NCBI GenBank assembly: GCA_046343415.1
Contig: JBKDNL010000006.1
Coordinates: 1 to 37,205 of the forward strand
Direction: 5' to 3'
From: JALHMQ01 sp020248785
GTDB taxonomy: Bacteria; Pseudomonadota; Gammaproteobacteria; Burkholderiales; Burkholderiaceae_F
DNA length: 37,205 nt
Part shown: positions 1-8,377 of the stretch, piece by piece
How the letters are laid out: each line of letters opens with the position of its first letter
Numbering within the stretch: the stretch's first letter is position 1
Notes under the pieces: model-generated
Told to the model about the DNA's origin: nothing
What the model saw: only the letters and a program-made list of their open reading frames with translations
Databases searched by the model: none
Made by a program: the position numbers and the translations under genes

Positions 1-1662
1 GACGCGGTCGGCGCCTTGCAGCATGATCTGCGCCGGCTGCGCGCGCACGAGCCGGTGCAGGCACTGCCGCAGACCGCGGTTTACGTGGCCGCCAAGCTGC
101 TGCGCCGCCGCTGGCCGTGGGTGACGGCGGGTGCTGCCGCAGTGCTGATGGCGGCGGGCTTCACCGTGCGCGTGGTGCAGGAGCGCAATGAAGCGCAGTT
201 TCAGCGCCAGCAGGCCGAAGGGCTGATCGAGTTCATGCTCGGCGATCTGCGCAAGAAGTTGGAGCCGGTCGGCCGGCTGGACGTGCTCGACTCGCTCGGC
301 GAGCGGGTGCTGTCGCACTACGGCGAGCGGCCGGACGAGTTGCTGAGCGCAGCCGAGCTGAGCCGCCGCGCCCGCTCGCTGCACCTAGTGGGTGAGATCG
401 CGCAACTGCGCGGCCAGGCCGAGCGGCGCGCGCAGGCGCTGGCGCGCGCGGCCGCCACGACCGAGGCGCTGCTGGCGCAGGTGCCCGACGATCCGCAACG
501 CATCTTCGACCACGCGCAGAGCGTCTTCTGGGTGGGTAGTGCCGCCTTCGACGCCGGCGACCTGAAGTCGGCGGAGGCCGCCTTCCGCAGTTATGCGGCG
601 TTTGCCGACCGGCTGGTCGCCATCGACGCCGGCAAGCGCGAGTGGGCGATGGAGCAGGCGTGGGCCAAACGCAACCTGGCCGCGGTGTACGTGCGCGGCG
701 GTCGCAGCGCAGAGGCGATCGCGCTGCTGGACGCGTCGCAACGGGTCTGGGCCGAGATTGCGCGTGGCGACCCGGGTCTGGTCTTCGAGTGGGTGGACGA
801 CCTGGGCTGGCTGGCCGAAGCGCGCGAGCAGGCCGTGGACTACCGCGGCGCAATTGCCGCGCGCCAGTCGATCGTTTCCGTGTTGGAGCAACCCGCTTTG
901 CAGCAGGACGCGCGAACGACGCGGAGGCGGCAGATTGCGCTGCGGCGACTGGCGTCCCTGGAGTTGTCGGTGGGTAACGTCGAGGCCGCGTTGGCGCATG
1001 CGCAGCGGGCTGAAGCGTCGAGCGCCGCACGGTCCCGCGACGATCCCGCCGATCTGGTCGCGCTGGCGGAGCTGGCGTTCTCGCGCGCGCAGTTGGCCGA
1101 AGTGCTGCGTCACGCGCGGCCCCGGGCCGATGCGGACCGCGTGTTGGCGGCCTTGCGCGCCGACGTGGATCGACTGCTGGCGGCCGACAGCGGACGCACG
1201 GCTTGGCAACTGCTCGATGGGATGGCGTGGCGGCTTGCAGCCTCCACGGCCGAAACCGCCGACCAACGGCGCCGCGCGGCGCAGGGCATGACGGCATTTC
1301 TGGACCGCGTTACGTCCCGCCCGCCCGGTAGCGACCGCGGCGGGTGGAGCGCAACCACCTACGAAGTGGCTGCGACGGCGTTCGAACTTGGCCAACTGCG
1401 CGCGGCCATGGGCGACCGGTATGCGGCGCTGTCCTACTGGCAGACCGCGCTCGATCGCCTGACCGAAGAACCGATGGTGCAAGCTCCGGCGCGGCTGCTG
1501 CTCGCCGCCCGCGCTCACCTTCGGCTCGGCGACCTGGCCGCCGCTCGCTGGCTGGCCGCGCAAATGGCGATGACGCCTTATCGGCACCCCGACGTTGCCC
1601 TACTCCAGCGCGAACTGACCGACGGGGCGGTCTTCGCGACCACGAAAGGTCAGCGTCGATGA
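1..1662 (+). CDS. Ser/Thr protein kinase-like protein, C-terminal part (TM + TPR region), 5' end outside window
   Basis: The frame is open from the first base, so the gene begins upstream. The visible start resembles the juxtamembrane linker of bacterial Ser/Thr kinases of the TPR type (DLRRLRAHEPVQALP, then a basic stretch and one membrane span at about residues 33-53 of the visible part). About 490 residues of Ala/Leu/Arg-rich helical sequence follow, with TPR-like helical pairs such as AEAAFRSYAAFADRL and AEAIALLDASQRVW. The kinase domain itself is not in view, so the kinase assignment rests on the linker and architecture. It would sit in the inner membrane with TPR repeats outside, probably sensing or scaffolding. 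The stop overlaps the next start by ATGA, so the two genes are probably cotranscribed. A non-kinase TPR membrane protein is the alternative. Confidence 0.65.
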   Translation, partial: DAVGALQHDLRRLRAHEPVQALPQTAVYVAAKLLRRRWPWVTAGAAAVLMAAGFTVRVVQERNEAQFQRQQAEGLIEFMLGDLRKKLEPVGRLDVLDSLGERVLSHYGERPDELLSAAELSRRARSLHLVGEIAQLRGQAERRAQALARAAATTEALLAQVPDDPQRIFDHAQSVFWVGSAAFDAGDLKSAEAAFRSYAAFADRLVAIDAGKREWAMEQAWAKRNLAAVYVRGGRSAEAIALLDASQRVWAEIARGDPGLVFEWVDDLGWLAEAREQAVDYRGAIAARQSIVSVLEQPALQQDARTTRRRQIALRRLASLELSVGNVEAALAHAQRAEASSAARSRDDPADLVALAELAFSRAQLAEVLRHARPRADADRVLAALRADVDRLLAADSGRTAWQLLDGMAWRLAASTAETADQRRRAAQGMTAFLDRVTSRPPGSDRGGWSATTYEVAATAFELGQLRAAMGDRYAALSYWQTALDRLTEEPMVQAPARLLLAARAHLRLGDLAAARWLAAQMAMTPYRHPDVALLQRELTDGAVFATTKGQRR

Positions 1663-2102
1663 AAGCAGCAAAGAAGACCATCGCCAAGAAGAGCCGAACG
1701 GCGGTCAAGCGCAAGGCGGTTCCGGCGGCACGCAAACGGGCGGCCGCCGCGCCCAAGATCGTGCCCATCACCATCAAGGTGCAATTGAACGACCCGGACT
1801 GGCCGCTGAAGGTCACGCCATTCGTGGCCCAAGTCAACGATGGCGAGAAAACGCTGGAATGGAAGATCCTGACCCCCGGTTGGCAGTTCGAGACGAAGGC
1901 GATCGAGATTCATCCGGACTGGAAGCAAGAGTTCCCCGAACCGCCCGTGCATCACCAAGGACGGACCCGGGTCACGCTGCTCACGAAGAACCGCCGCGTG
2001 GAGTATTTCAACTACACGATCTACCTGGTTCACAAGAAATCCGGGACGCGGCTGTCGCTCGACCCCGGAATCTCCGACACGGATCACACCTCGAGCCATT
2101 AG
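1659..2102 (+). CDS. Hypothetical protein with Lys/Arg/Ala-rich N-terminus, 147 aa
   Basis: The start ATG overlaps the stop of the kinase-like gene (ATGA), which supports this start and translational coupling. Residues 1-35 are rich in Lys, Arg and Ala (KKTIAKKSRTAVKRKA), like histone H1-like or AlgP-type tails, and could bind nucleic acid or acidic partners. Residues about 37-147 look like a compact beta-rich domain with many aromatic residues (LEWKILTPGWQF, VEYFNYTIYLVHKKSG). There is no signal peptide or membrane span. I do not recognise the family. Its position suggests a partner or substrate of the upstream kinase-like protein, but that is inference only. Confidence 0.7.
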   Translation: MKAAKKTIAKKSRTAVKRKAVPAARKRAAAAPKIVPITIKVQLNDPDWPLKVTPFVAQVNDGEKTLEWKILTPGWQFETKAIEIHPDWKQEFPEPPVHHQGRTRVTLLTKNRRVEYFNYTIYLVHKKSGTRLSLDPGISDTDHTSSH

Positions 2103-2329
2103 CGGCGCGAGAGGGGCGTGGCCGGGAAGCGTTGCGCAGACCCGCGGCCAAGCGGCCCAACGGCCGCCCGACGACGGCAACGCCTCGCGCAGGCCGCATG
2201 GTCCGGCGATTTCGTGCCTGCCGCGGTGATAGCCGGCCCGCGCTCATTGCGTTTAGGCAGAGAGGGCGGCTGCAAACGCCCCGCGGCACCGAGTCCCCGG
2301 CGCCGCACCTGCCGCAAGGAGCATGCGCC

Positions 2330-2482
2330 ATGAACCGCAATCGATCACCCACCTGCAAGGCGACCGCCGCCTTCGCGTTCGCCGCCGCCGCTCAGCTCGC
2401 CGCAGCGGCGCGGCGCCACGCGGCCGCTACCGCCGATGCCCAGCAGGCCGATCGACCGGCGACGGTGGCCGCTATCCGCTAA
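2330..2482 (+). CDS. Small Ala-rich ORF, possible exported peptide, 50 aa
   Basis: An ATG is preceded by AAGGAG at 2315-2320 with about 9 nt spacing, a good ribosome binding site. The product begins MNRNRSPTCK followed by a hydrophobic Ala-rich stretch (AAFAFAAAAQLAAAA), which could be a short signal peptide or membrane segment, then a polar tail. No family is recognised. In GC-rich DNA such Ala-rich frames arise by chance, so only the ribosome binding site supports it. Confidence 0.3.
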   Translation: MNRNRSPTCKATAAFAFAAAAQLAAAARRHAAATADAQQADRPATVAAIR

Positions 2483-2613
2483 AGCCCTCAATCGTGCCAA
2501 TGCGCGCCGCCTCGCCGCGACACCCGTCGGTACGAACACGACACCGCCAACCACAACGCATCGCCACCCGACCACTGGCCGCACCTCGCGCGCTGCGCAA
2601 TCCGGAGAATCCG

Positions 2614-2934
2614 ATGAAGCGTTTTCCCACTACCGTGCAGACCATCGACCTGGGCTGCGATCAGATGCTCGTCCTGCATGACCGGCGCGGCTCGTGCGTG
2701 GGCGTGCTGTACGACGGCCGATGGCTGACCACGCTGGACGCGCCGGCCACGTGCGCGCTGGCCGACGGCGTGGCGACGCGCGGCGGTGTCGCGGGCGCGC
2801 CGACCACGGCCGCCAGCCTCGGCGCGCTGTTGAATCGCCTCGCCACGCTGGCGCGCAGCGCGGCCGCGCTGCTGCGTGGCCATGGGCAAGCACCGCGCGT
2901 CGCACTCAATCCGGAGCGACCGGCGGCGTCCTGA
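2614..2934 (+). CDS. Hypothetical protein, 106 aa
   Basis: ATG with GGAGAA at 2603-2608 upstream. The same frame is open further 5', but the sequence before this ATG is low-complexity Arg/Pro and looks untranslated. The product starts MKRFPTTVQTIDLGCDQM and has a beta-type pattern in residues 8-45 (QMLVLHDRRGSCVGVLYDGRW) followed by an Ala/Leu-rich helix. It has two Cys in the first 40 residues, no signal peptide and no membrane span. Family unknown. It is followed by a long gene-poor stretch. Confidence 0.5.
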   Translation: MKRFPTTVQTIDLGCDQMLVLHDRRGSCVGVLYDGRWLTTLDAPATCALADGVATRGGVAGAPTTAASLGALLNRLATLARSAAALLRGHGQAPRVALNPERPAAS

Positions 2935-3252
2935 GCCAGCACGGGGCTTTTCGCGGCGCGCGATTGGCGCCTGGCGACCAGCTCCGAAGCGAACGGCATC
3001 CGGCAGGAGTCCGCATGCTTGGGGAAATCGGTCGCCCTGCTGAGTATGGGCTCGCGCGCACACGCCGCCGGCGGTCGGCTGCTCTGCCGGCCGCGCCGCG
3101 TTGCCGGCTCCGCGCGCGTGATCGGTGAGCGGCGGAAAGGATGTTGAGCGAGTGATCGGAGAGACAGACAGCGGCATCGGCAGCCACTGTCAGGTCCGAT
3201 CAGCGACCGACACAGTGGGGCCGAATTGAGGAGAGAGATCGAGGAGGGAAGA
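2935..3252 (+). other. Gene-poor intergenic stretch
   Basis: No convincing coding frame, RNA gene or repeat is visible. Open frames here are short, Arg/Pro/Ala-rich and occur in several frames at once, as expected for GC-rich non-coding DNA. The last 30 bases are purine-rich and contain two GAGGA-type ribosome-binding motifs leading into the small ORF at 3253. Confidence 0.5.
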
Positions 3253-3432
3253 GTGAACCTAGAAACCGCAGTTGTCATTACTGCCAAACAGCGCAGATCG
3301 AGTGTTGGCGCGGCTTTCCGGGCAATTCTCGCGACTGCGGAGCAGTTCCAAACCGGTGATCGACCGCCGCTCAAACTGTTCAGTCGCGACAGCGACTTGG
3401 TGCGTCTTGCGGCCGTCAACCGCGGTTTTTAG
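3253..3432 (+). CDS. Small ORF with strong ribosome binding site, 59 aa
   Basis: A GTG start lies 6 nt after GGAGG within a purine-rich leader (3241-3252), the main support for translation. The product (VNLETAVVITAKQRRSSVGA...) has mixed, non-repetitive composition, less Arg/Ala-biased than neighbouring chance frames, and ends at TAG 3430-3432. There is no signal peptide or membrane span, and no family is recognised. It may be a decayed remnant of a longer gene, since the sequence around it contains nothing else. Confidence 0.3.
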   Translation: MNLETAVVITAKQRRSSVGAAFRAILATAEQFQTGDRPPLKLFSRDSDLVRLAAVNRGF

Positions 3433-3469
3433 GGTGAACCAGAGCAATCAACACCTCAACCGTGCCACC

Positions 3470-3814
3470 ATGGTCCGCGGCGCATGTCGCTTCCGCGCCA
3501 GCCTCACGGCCTGCGTCATCGCGGGCGGCATCGTGGTGTTGGTCGCACTCAAGGCAAACTCGCGCACGCGGCCCGTCGAGGCGCCGAGCGTCGACTCCGC
3601 CATGCCCGCCGCTGAACCGCAGCCGTCCGCCGCCTGCATGGCGGCAGGGCAGATCTCGATGGCGCGAGCACACAGCCCTGATTGGGCGTCTGTGGGGCAG
3701 ATTTGGGATCGGCGCGAAGCGTCGTCGGCGGCCGGCTCGAGCGCAGGTGACAGCGTTGCAGGCTCGGTCGGGTTTGACCGTGACCAAGCGACGGCGATGC
3801 GGTGGTCGATGTGA
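3470..3814 (+). CDS. Possible single-span membrane protein, 114 aa
   Basis: The frame begins MVRGACRFRASLTACV and has one plausible membrane segment (about residues 10-27, CVIAGGIVVLVALKA) with basic residues before it, then a polar Ala/Pro/Ser-rich tail. That topology is protein-like. Against it, no ribosome binding site precedes the ATG and the C-terminal half has no conserved look. Treat as a weak candidate. Confidence 0.22.
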   Translation: MVRGACRFRASLTACVIAGGIVVLVALKANSRTRPVEAPSVDSAMPAAEPQPSAACMAAGQISMARAHSPDWASVGQIWDRREASSAAGSSAGDSVAGSVGFDRDQATAMRWSM

Positions 3815-4498
3815 ATGTTTTGGTCCCTGCGACGCGCTCGCGTCCCACGTGTGGGCCGGCGCGGTGCTTCCTAACAAAGCAACCGCCCGCCTCACGGGGT
3901 CGCCGACCGTTACCGCGGGGCGCGGGCGAGATCATCGCCCTTCGCCCTCGGCTTGACGAGTCGCCACCGCTTTGCACACTCTCGCCGTGCTGATCATGTT
4001 CAAGTTGGTCGGCGAAACGGCGCTCACTCACGCGCTCGGGACAGCCCCTCAAGACGATCGTCGACGCCGGCGGCGGCGCGGATGTCGCGTGCCGCGCGCG
4101 CGGAGACCAGCGCGTGCGCATTGCGTTGCCGCTGGGCGACCGGCATCTGGGGTGGACGCTCCCGTCCGGTCTGGGCGCGTCCGAGTTGCGCTGCACGTCC
4201 CATCGCCGGCGTGGCGACGGCGCCACACCAACTGAGAACTTGGCCACCAGTCCGGGCGGCGCGCCCGAGCGAATGTTCGCTGCGCCGCGAGGCCCCAGCG
4301 TAACTGGGGCGCTCCATTGGCGAGCTGCTTGGCTAGTGTGGGTGTTTCCTGGGTCACCTTCCAATCGCAAGGCTCATCGACCGGCCCTTAGCCATGACGC
4401 GCTGCAGCGCGCGTTTTCGCCAGATCGTGGCGACGAGCGATCATGACGTTGAAGAAAATAAATACAATCGCGCCTTTTTCGAGATTCGAGGAGGGGTG
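3815..4498 (+). other. Gene-poor stretch and tonB leader
   Basis: About 680 bases without a frame I would call a gene. Frames on both strands are Arg/Pro/Ala/Ser-rich and mutually overlapping. The last 60 bases are distinctly AT-richer (around 4449-4470, including TACAAT at 4463-4468, a possible -10 element) and probably hold the tonB promoter. I could not find a matching -35 at standard spacing or a recognisable Fur box. Confidence 0.45.
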
Positions 4499-5143
4499 AT
4501 GGATTTTTCGCGCACCGAGCGCAATCAATCCAGGCACCTTGTCGGCATCACCGGCGTCATCGTCCTGCACATCATCATCGTGTGGGCGCTGATCAGTGGT
4601 CTCGCGCGCAAAGTGGTCGATGTGGTCAAGGGCCCTATTGAGGTCAAGGTGATCGAAGAGGTCGCCAAGCCACCCCCGCCGCCGCCCGAGGTCTTGCCGC
4701 CGCCGCCCAAGGTGACTGCGCCGCCGCCGCCGTTCGTGCCGCCGCCGGAGATTCAGATTGCAAATCCGACGCCAGCACCAACGATCACGGCCGTGACGCC
4801 CGATGCGCCGCCGGCGCCGAGTGCGCCGGTGATACAGAAGCCGGTAGAAGCGGCTCCGCCGACGCCTGCGGTGCGTAGCGCGTCTGTGGTCTGCGCCAAC
4901 TACATCGAGGTGATGCGCAACGCCGTTGTGTACCCGCGCGAGGCGCTGCTGGACAACATCGAAGGGGAAGTCGTGATTGAGTTCACGGTAACGGCCACAG
5001 GCCAGATCCGCGACCCCGTCATTCGCTCCTCGACGAACCGCATCTTCAATCGCCCATCGCTTGCAGCGGCGCAGCAGTTGCGATGCCAGGGCCAAGGTCA
5101 GGACGTCCGCGTGAGCCTGCCCGTGTCATTCAAGATCCGGTGA
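4499..5143 (+). CDS. tonB: Energy transducer TonB
   Basis: TonB links the proton-motive force harvested by ExbB/ExbD to TonB-dependent outer-membrane receptors. The 214-aa product has a short cytoplasmic N-terminus, one membrane span at about residues 14-34 (LVGITGVIVLHIIIVWALIS), a Pro-rich periplasmic linker (about 50-125, with PPPPPPEVLPPPPK) and a C-terminal TonB domain (about 130-214) with the typical YPREALLDNIEGEVVIEF pattern. The ATG follows GAGGAGGGG with good spacing; longer in-frame starts upstream lack this. It opens the tonB-exbB-exbD1-exbD2 operon. Identity is secure; the receptor and cargo are unknown, as no TonB-dependent receptor lies in the window. Confidence 0.93.
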   Translation: MDFSRTERNQSRHLVGITGVIVLHIIIVWALISGLARKVVDVVKGPIEVKVIEEVAKPPPPPPEVLPPPPKVTAPPPPFVPPPEIQIANPTPAPTITAVTPDAPPAPSAPVIQKPVEAAPPTPAVRSASVVCANYIEVMRNAVVYPREALLDNIEGEVVIEFTVTATGQIRDPVIRSSTNRIFNRPSLAAAQQLRCQGQGQDVRVSLPVSFKIR

Positions 5144-5227
5144 TTAGCCGAGGCTCATGAGGCCTACCGCGAAGAGTGCCCGCGCCATCAGCGCACTGAA
5201 TCAATCTGCCCCAAGAGGAGTGTTTTC

Positions 5228-6073
5228 ATGAACCAGCTTTTCCGACGCATCGTCGCCAGCGCGGCGCTGATGTTCGTGACCGCGGGCGCCCTTGCGCCGC
5301 TCGCGGCGCAGGCGCAGGACGCCAACAAGGCACCGGCTGCTGCGCCCGCCGAGCGAGCTGCGGCGCCGACTCCGGCCGCCCCTGCCCCTGCCGCGCCGAC
5401 CGTGTCCAAGGTGACCGTCGACAATCCCTACGGCTTCATGGCGCTCATCAAGCAAGGCGGCCCCGTGTCGCTAATGACGCTCATCGTCCTAGCCGTCATG
5501 TCCATGGGCAGCTGGTACATCATTTTCGTCAAGCTGTGGGAACAACGGCAGATGATCAAGGAGGGCAAGGACGTCAACGCGACCTTCTGGAAGTCGAGCT
5601 CGCTGGAGGACGGCGCCAAGAAGCTCAAGGACGGCAGTGCCTACCGCTATGTTGTCGAGTCCGGCCTCGAGGCCAACTCCTCGCACCAGGGCGCACTGAC
5701 GCAGAACATCGACAAGAACACCTGGGTGGGCATGGGTGTGCAGCGCGCCATCGATGCGGTGAACAGCCGCTCGCAGGAGGGCCTGTCGTTCCTCGCGACC
5801 GTCGGCTCGACCGCCCCGTTCGTCGGCCTGTTCGGCACGGTGTGGGGCATTTTCAAGGCACTCACCGATATCGGCATCGCCGGCCAAGCCTCGATCGACA
5901 AGGTCGCGGGGCCGGTGGGTGAGGCGCTGATCATGACTGCACTCGGCCTTGCGGTCGCCGTACCGGCGGTGATGGGCTACAACTGGCTCATCCGTCGTAA
6001 CAAGGCAATGATGGAGCAGGTCCGCGGCTTCGGTGGCAACGTGCACGCGGTGCTGATCGGCCGTCGCCCGTAA
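5228..6073 (+). CDS. exbB: ExbB/TolQ/MotA-type proton channel subunit with signal peptide
   Basis: ExbB forms the pentameric inner-membrane stator around ExbD that powers TonB. The 281-aa protein starts after AAGAGGAG (5213-5220). Residues 1-30 form a signal peptide ending AQAQD, followed by an Ala/Pro-rich periplasmic stretch to about residue 55. Three membrane spans follow: about 76-98, then about 180-205 (FLATVGSTAPFVGLFGTVWG, the MotA/TolQ/ExbB signature) and about 225-250 (EALIMTALGLAVAVPAVMGY). This extended N-terminus is known from ExbB proteins of Xanthomonas and many Betaproteobacteria. ExbB rather than TolQ is favoured by the tonB and exbD neighbours. Confidence 0.93.
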   Translation: MNQLFRRIVASAALMFVTAGALAPLAAQAQDANKAPAAAPAERAAAPTPAAPAPAAPTVSKVTVDNPYGFMALIKQGGPVSLMTLIVLAVMSMGSWYIIFVKLWEQRQMIKEGKDVNATFWKSSSLEDGAKKLKDGSAYRYVVESGLEANSSHQGALTQNIDKNTWVGMGVQRAIDAVNSRSQEGLSFLATVGSTAPFVGLFGTVWGIFKALTDIGIAGQASIDKVAGPVGEALIMTALGLAVAVPAVMGYNWLIRRNKAMMEQVRGFGGNVHAVLIGRRP

Positions 6074-6112
6074 GCGGCGCCACTCCATCCACCAACGCCG
6101 CAGGAGCTTGCC

Positions 6113-6547
6113 ATGGGAATGAGTGTCGGATCATCCGACGGCAACGAAGACCAGCTGAACTCCACCATCAACACCACGCCGCTGGTGGACGTGATGCTGG
6201 TGCTTCTGATCATCTTCCTGGTCACCGTGCCGGTGATCACACAATCGGTGCCGGTGCAGTTGCCCAACGAGCGCAATGCGCCGCGGCAGACCAAGCCGGA
6301 GAACATCGAGATCGCAGTCACGAAGGACGGCGACGTGTACTGGGGCCAGACGCTGGTACGTGACAACGAGGACCTGGTGAACCGGCTGAAGAAGATCGCC
6401 GTGGTGGAACCTCAGCCCGAGGTACACATCCGTGGTGACATGTCAGGGCGCTACGAATTCGTCGGCCGGGTCGTGTTCGCCGCGCAGCGTGCCGGCATCC
6501 AGAAGGTCGGCTTCGTGACCGAGCCGCCGGCCGGCACGGGCGGCTAA
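6113..6547 (+). CDS. exbD: ExbD biopolymer transport protein (first copy)
   Basis: ExbD dimers sit inside the ExbB pentamer and carry the essential membrane aspartate of the proton path. The 144-aa protein starts at an ATG with AGGAG upstream. It has a short cytoplasmic start, one membrane span at about residues 22-42 with the conserved Asp (TTPLVDVMLVLLIIFLV) and a periplasmic domain. It shares the opening MGMSVGSSD with the second copy (MGMNVGTGN), showing an ancient tandem duplication. The spacing of 39 nt to exbB and 10 nt to the next gene supports one operon. Confidence 0.92.
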   Translation: MGMSVGSSDGNEDQLNSTINTTPLVDVMLVLLIIFLVTVPVITQSVPVQLPNERNAPRQTKPENIEIAVTKDGDVYWGQTLVRDNEDLVNRLKKIAVVEPQPEVHIRGDMSGRYEFVGRVVFAAQRAGIQKVGFVTEPPAGTGG

Positions 6548-6557
6548 GGAGCAACAG

Positions 6558-6986
6558 ATGGGAATGAACGTTGGAACCGGCAACAGCGACGAAGCCGAGG
6601 TGATGCTGGACATCAACACAACGCCGCTGATCGACGTCATGCTGGTGCTGCTGGTGATGCTCATCATCACCATTCCGATCCAACTGCACTCGGTCAACCT
6701 GAACATGCCGATCGGCACGCCGCCGCCACCGCTTGAAAAGCCCATCGTCGTCACGATCGATGTCGACTTCGACGGCACCGTGTACTGGAACGGCGAAGTG
6801 GTGGCAGATAAGGCTGCGCTCGAAGCCAAGCTGATCCAGGCCGCCGCCGAGCCCGTGCAGCCCGAAGTGCACCTGCGGCCGAACAAGCTCGCCGAGTACA
6901 AGGACGTGGCGGCGGTCATGGCCGCTGCGCAGCGCCTTGGCGTCGTCAAGTTCGGCCTGGTCGGCAACGAACAGTTCGTGAACTAG
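6558..6986 (+). CDS. exbD: ExbD biopolymer transport protein (second copy)
   Basis: The 142-aa paralogue of the preceding gene starts at ATG 6558 after AAGGAG. Its membrane span (about residues 17-40, NTTPLIDVMLVLLVMLIITI) keeps the essential Asp, and the periplasmic domain is diverged from copy one. Two different ExbD proteins beside one ExbB is the arrangement known from Xanthomonas campestris, where the second ExbD is needed only for some functions. A short GGCACC/GGTGCC hairpin at 6991-7006 follows but lacks a T-tract. Confidence 0.9.
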   Translation: MGMNVGTGNSDEAEVMLDINTTPLIDVMLVLLVMLIITIPIQLHSVNLNMPIGTPPPPLEKPIVVTIDVDFDGTVYWNGEVVADKAALEAKLIQAAAEPVQPEVHLRPNKLAEYKDVAAVMAAAQRLGVVKFGLVGNEQFVN

Positions 6987-7115
6987 CGGCGGCACCGCAC
7001 GGTGCCTCGCGCCCAGCCAATGAACTAGCCAGGCGCCCGCTCGTCCAACGTGTAGTCAATCCGGGGCCGGGGCTTGCACTGCGAGGCTCGACCCCGCGTC
7101 AAGAAAGAGCCGCCA

Positions 7116-8312
7116 ATGCATCCCGTCGTTCGTGCCCTGTCTGCCTTTGCACTCGTCGCCACGCTTCAGGTCGGTCACGCGCAGGTTCGCCCTGAAGTGG
7201 GCAAGCCGCTGCAGGAGGCAGCCAACCTGCTCAAGGCCAACCGAGCCAAGGAGGCACTGGCCAAGGTGCGCGAAGCCGAGGCGGTGGCCAACAAGTCCCC
7301 AGCGGAGCAGCTCACCATCGACCGCATGCGCGCCGCTGCCGCCTCGCGGGCCGGGGAAACGCAAGTGGCCATCCGCTCCTTCGAGGCCACGCTGGCCTCC
7401 GGGCGGCTGAGCCAGGCCGAGCAGGCCCAGGCCGCCGAGCAGTTGGCCTATCTGTATTCGCAGACCAAGGATTGGAACAAGACGCGCGAATGGGCCACCA
7501 AAGCCAAGCAGCTGGGCGGCAATGCCGCGGACCTCGACAAGCTTCTGACCTTCGTGAACGCGCAAAGCGGTGACTTCGCGCAGATCGCCAAGGACGCGCA
7601 GGCCGCGATCGAGGCAGCCGAGAAGGCCGGCCGCCCGCCAGAGGAGGCTGATCTGCTGCGCCTGACCGACGCCCTGCGGCGCAGCGGCAACGCGGCCGGC
7701 CAGTCGGCAGTTCTAGAGAAGCTCATCACGCACTACCCAAAGAAGGACTACTGGGCGATCGTGCTCGGCCGCGTTCAGAGCCGTCCGGGTTTCTCGCCGC
7801 GGCTGTCGCTCGACGTCATGCGCCTGAAGCGCGAAACCAAGACGCTCGAGACGGCCGAGGAGTACGTCGAGATGACCCAGCTTGCGCTGCAGGACGGCCA
7901 GGCAGCCGAGGCCAAAGCGATCATCGAAGAAGGCTTCGCGCGCGGCCTGCTTGGCAAGGGCGCGGAAGCTGAACGCCAGAAGCGCCTGCAAGCCCTCGCC
8001 ACACAGCGCGCCACGAGCGCCGCCGCTGATCTAGCCGAGGCCGAAAAGACCGCTGTTGACGACAAGAGCGGCGACGGCTTGGTTCGCATTGGCCTGGCGC
8101 TCAGCGCGCTCGGCCAGCACGACAGAGCGGCCAGTCTGATCCAACAAGGTATCAAGAAAGGCCAGTTGCGCAACCCGCAGCAGGCGCAATTGCACCTCGG
8201 CATTGCACTGGCGCGCGCGGGGCAAAAGGACCGGGCGGTGCAGGCTTGGCGGCAGGTTGGGGGGAACGACGGCGCGGCAGAACTCGCGCGCCTTTGGAGC
8301 CGAGCGATTTAG
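7116..8312 (+). CDS. Exported tetratricopeptide-repeat protein of the tonB/exb operon
   Basis: The 398-aa protein begins with a signal peptide (about residues 1-22, MHPVVRALSAFALVATLQVG, cleavage after HA). The rest is helical repeat sequence with TPR-like units (LLKANRAKEALAKVREAEA near residue 35, LAYLYSQTKDWNKTREWA near 110, LGIALARAGQKDRAVQAWRQ near 370). ATG 7116 was chosen because the frame upstream encodes no signal peptide; the ribosome binding site is weak (AAGAAAG). TPR proteins of this kind often follow exbD in Betaproteobacteria, probably as periplasmic partners of the Ton complex; that role is inference. The gene lies 129 nt after exbD2. Confidence 0.8.
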   Translation: MHPVVRALSAFALVATLQVGHAQVRPEVGKPLQEAANLLKANRAKEALAKVREAEAVANKSPAEQLTIDRMRAAAASRAGETQVAIRSFEATLASGRLSQAEQAQAAEQLAYLYSQTKDWNKTREWATKAKQLGGNAADLDKLLTFVNAQSGDFAQIAKDAQAAIEAAEKAGRPPEEADLLRLTDALRRSGNAAGQSAVLEKLITHYPKKDYWAIVLGRVQSRPGFSPRLSLDVMRLKRETKTLETAEEYVEMTQLALQDGQAAEAKAIIEEGFARGLLGKGAEAERQKRLQALATQRATSAAADLAEAEKTAVDDKSGDGLVRIGLALSALGQHDRAASLIQQGIKKGQLRNPQQAQLHLGIALARAGQKDRAVQAWRQVGGNDGAAELARLWSRAI

Positions 8313-8331
8313 CAGTAGGTCCATCGTGCGA

Positions 8332-8350
8332 GTCCTCGGTTTGCGAGGAC
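8332..8350 (+). terminator. Hairpin downstream of the TPR gene
   Basis: A perfect 7-bp stem, GTCCTCG with CGAGGAC around a 5-nt loop, lies 20 nt after the TPR stop codon. The position suits an intrinsic terminator for the tonB operon, but no T-tract follows, so it may be only an mRNA-stabilising hairpin. Confidence 0.4.
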
Positions 8351-8377
8351 AGGCACGCAGCTAGAGTCCATGGGCTG

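Noticed and set aside
3549..4370. 273-codon minus-strand frame in the gene-poor region
   Set aside because: Composition is Arg/Pro/Ser-rich, no start signal, no recognisable motif; several other frames are open over the same bases.
4674..4750. Pro-codon repeats in tonB as a phase-variable tract
   Set aside because: CCG/CCC codon mixing in the normal Pro-rich TonB linker, with no homopolymer or uniform tandem unit.
6991..7006. GGCACC/GGTGCC hairpin after exbD2 as an operon terminator
   Set aside because: Only a 6-bp stem, no T-tract, and the TPR gene follows in the same orientation.
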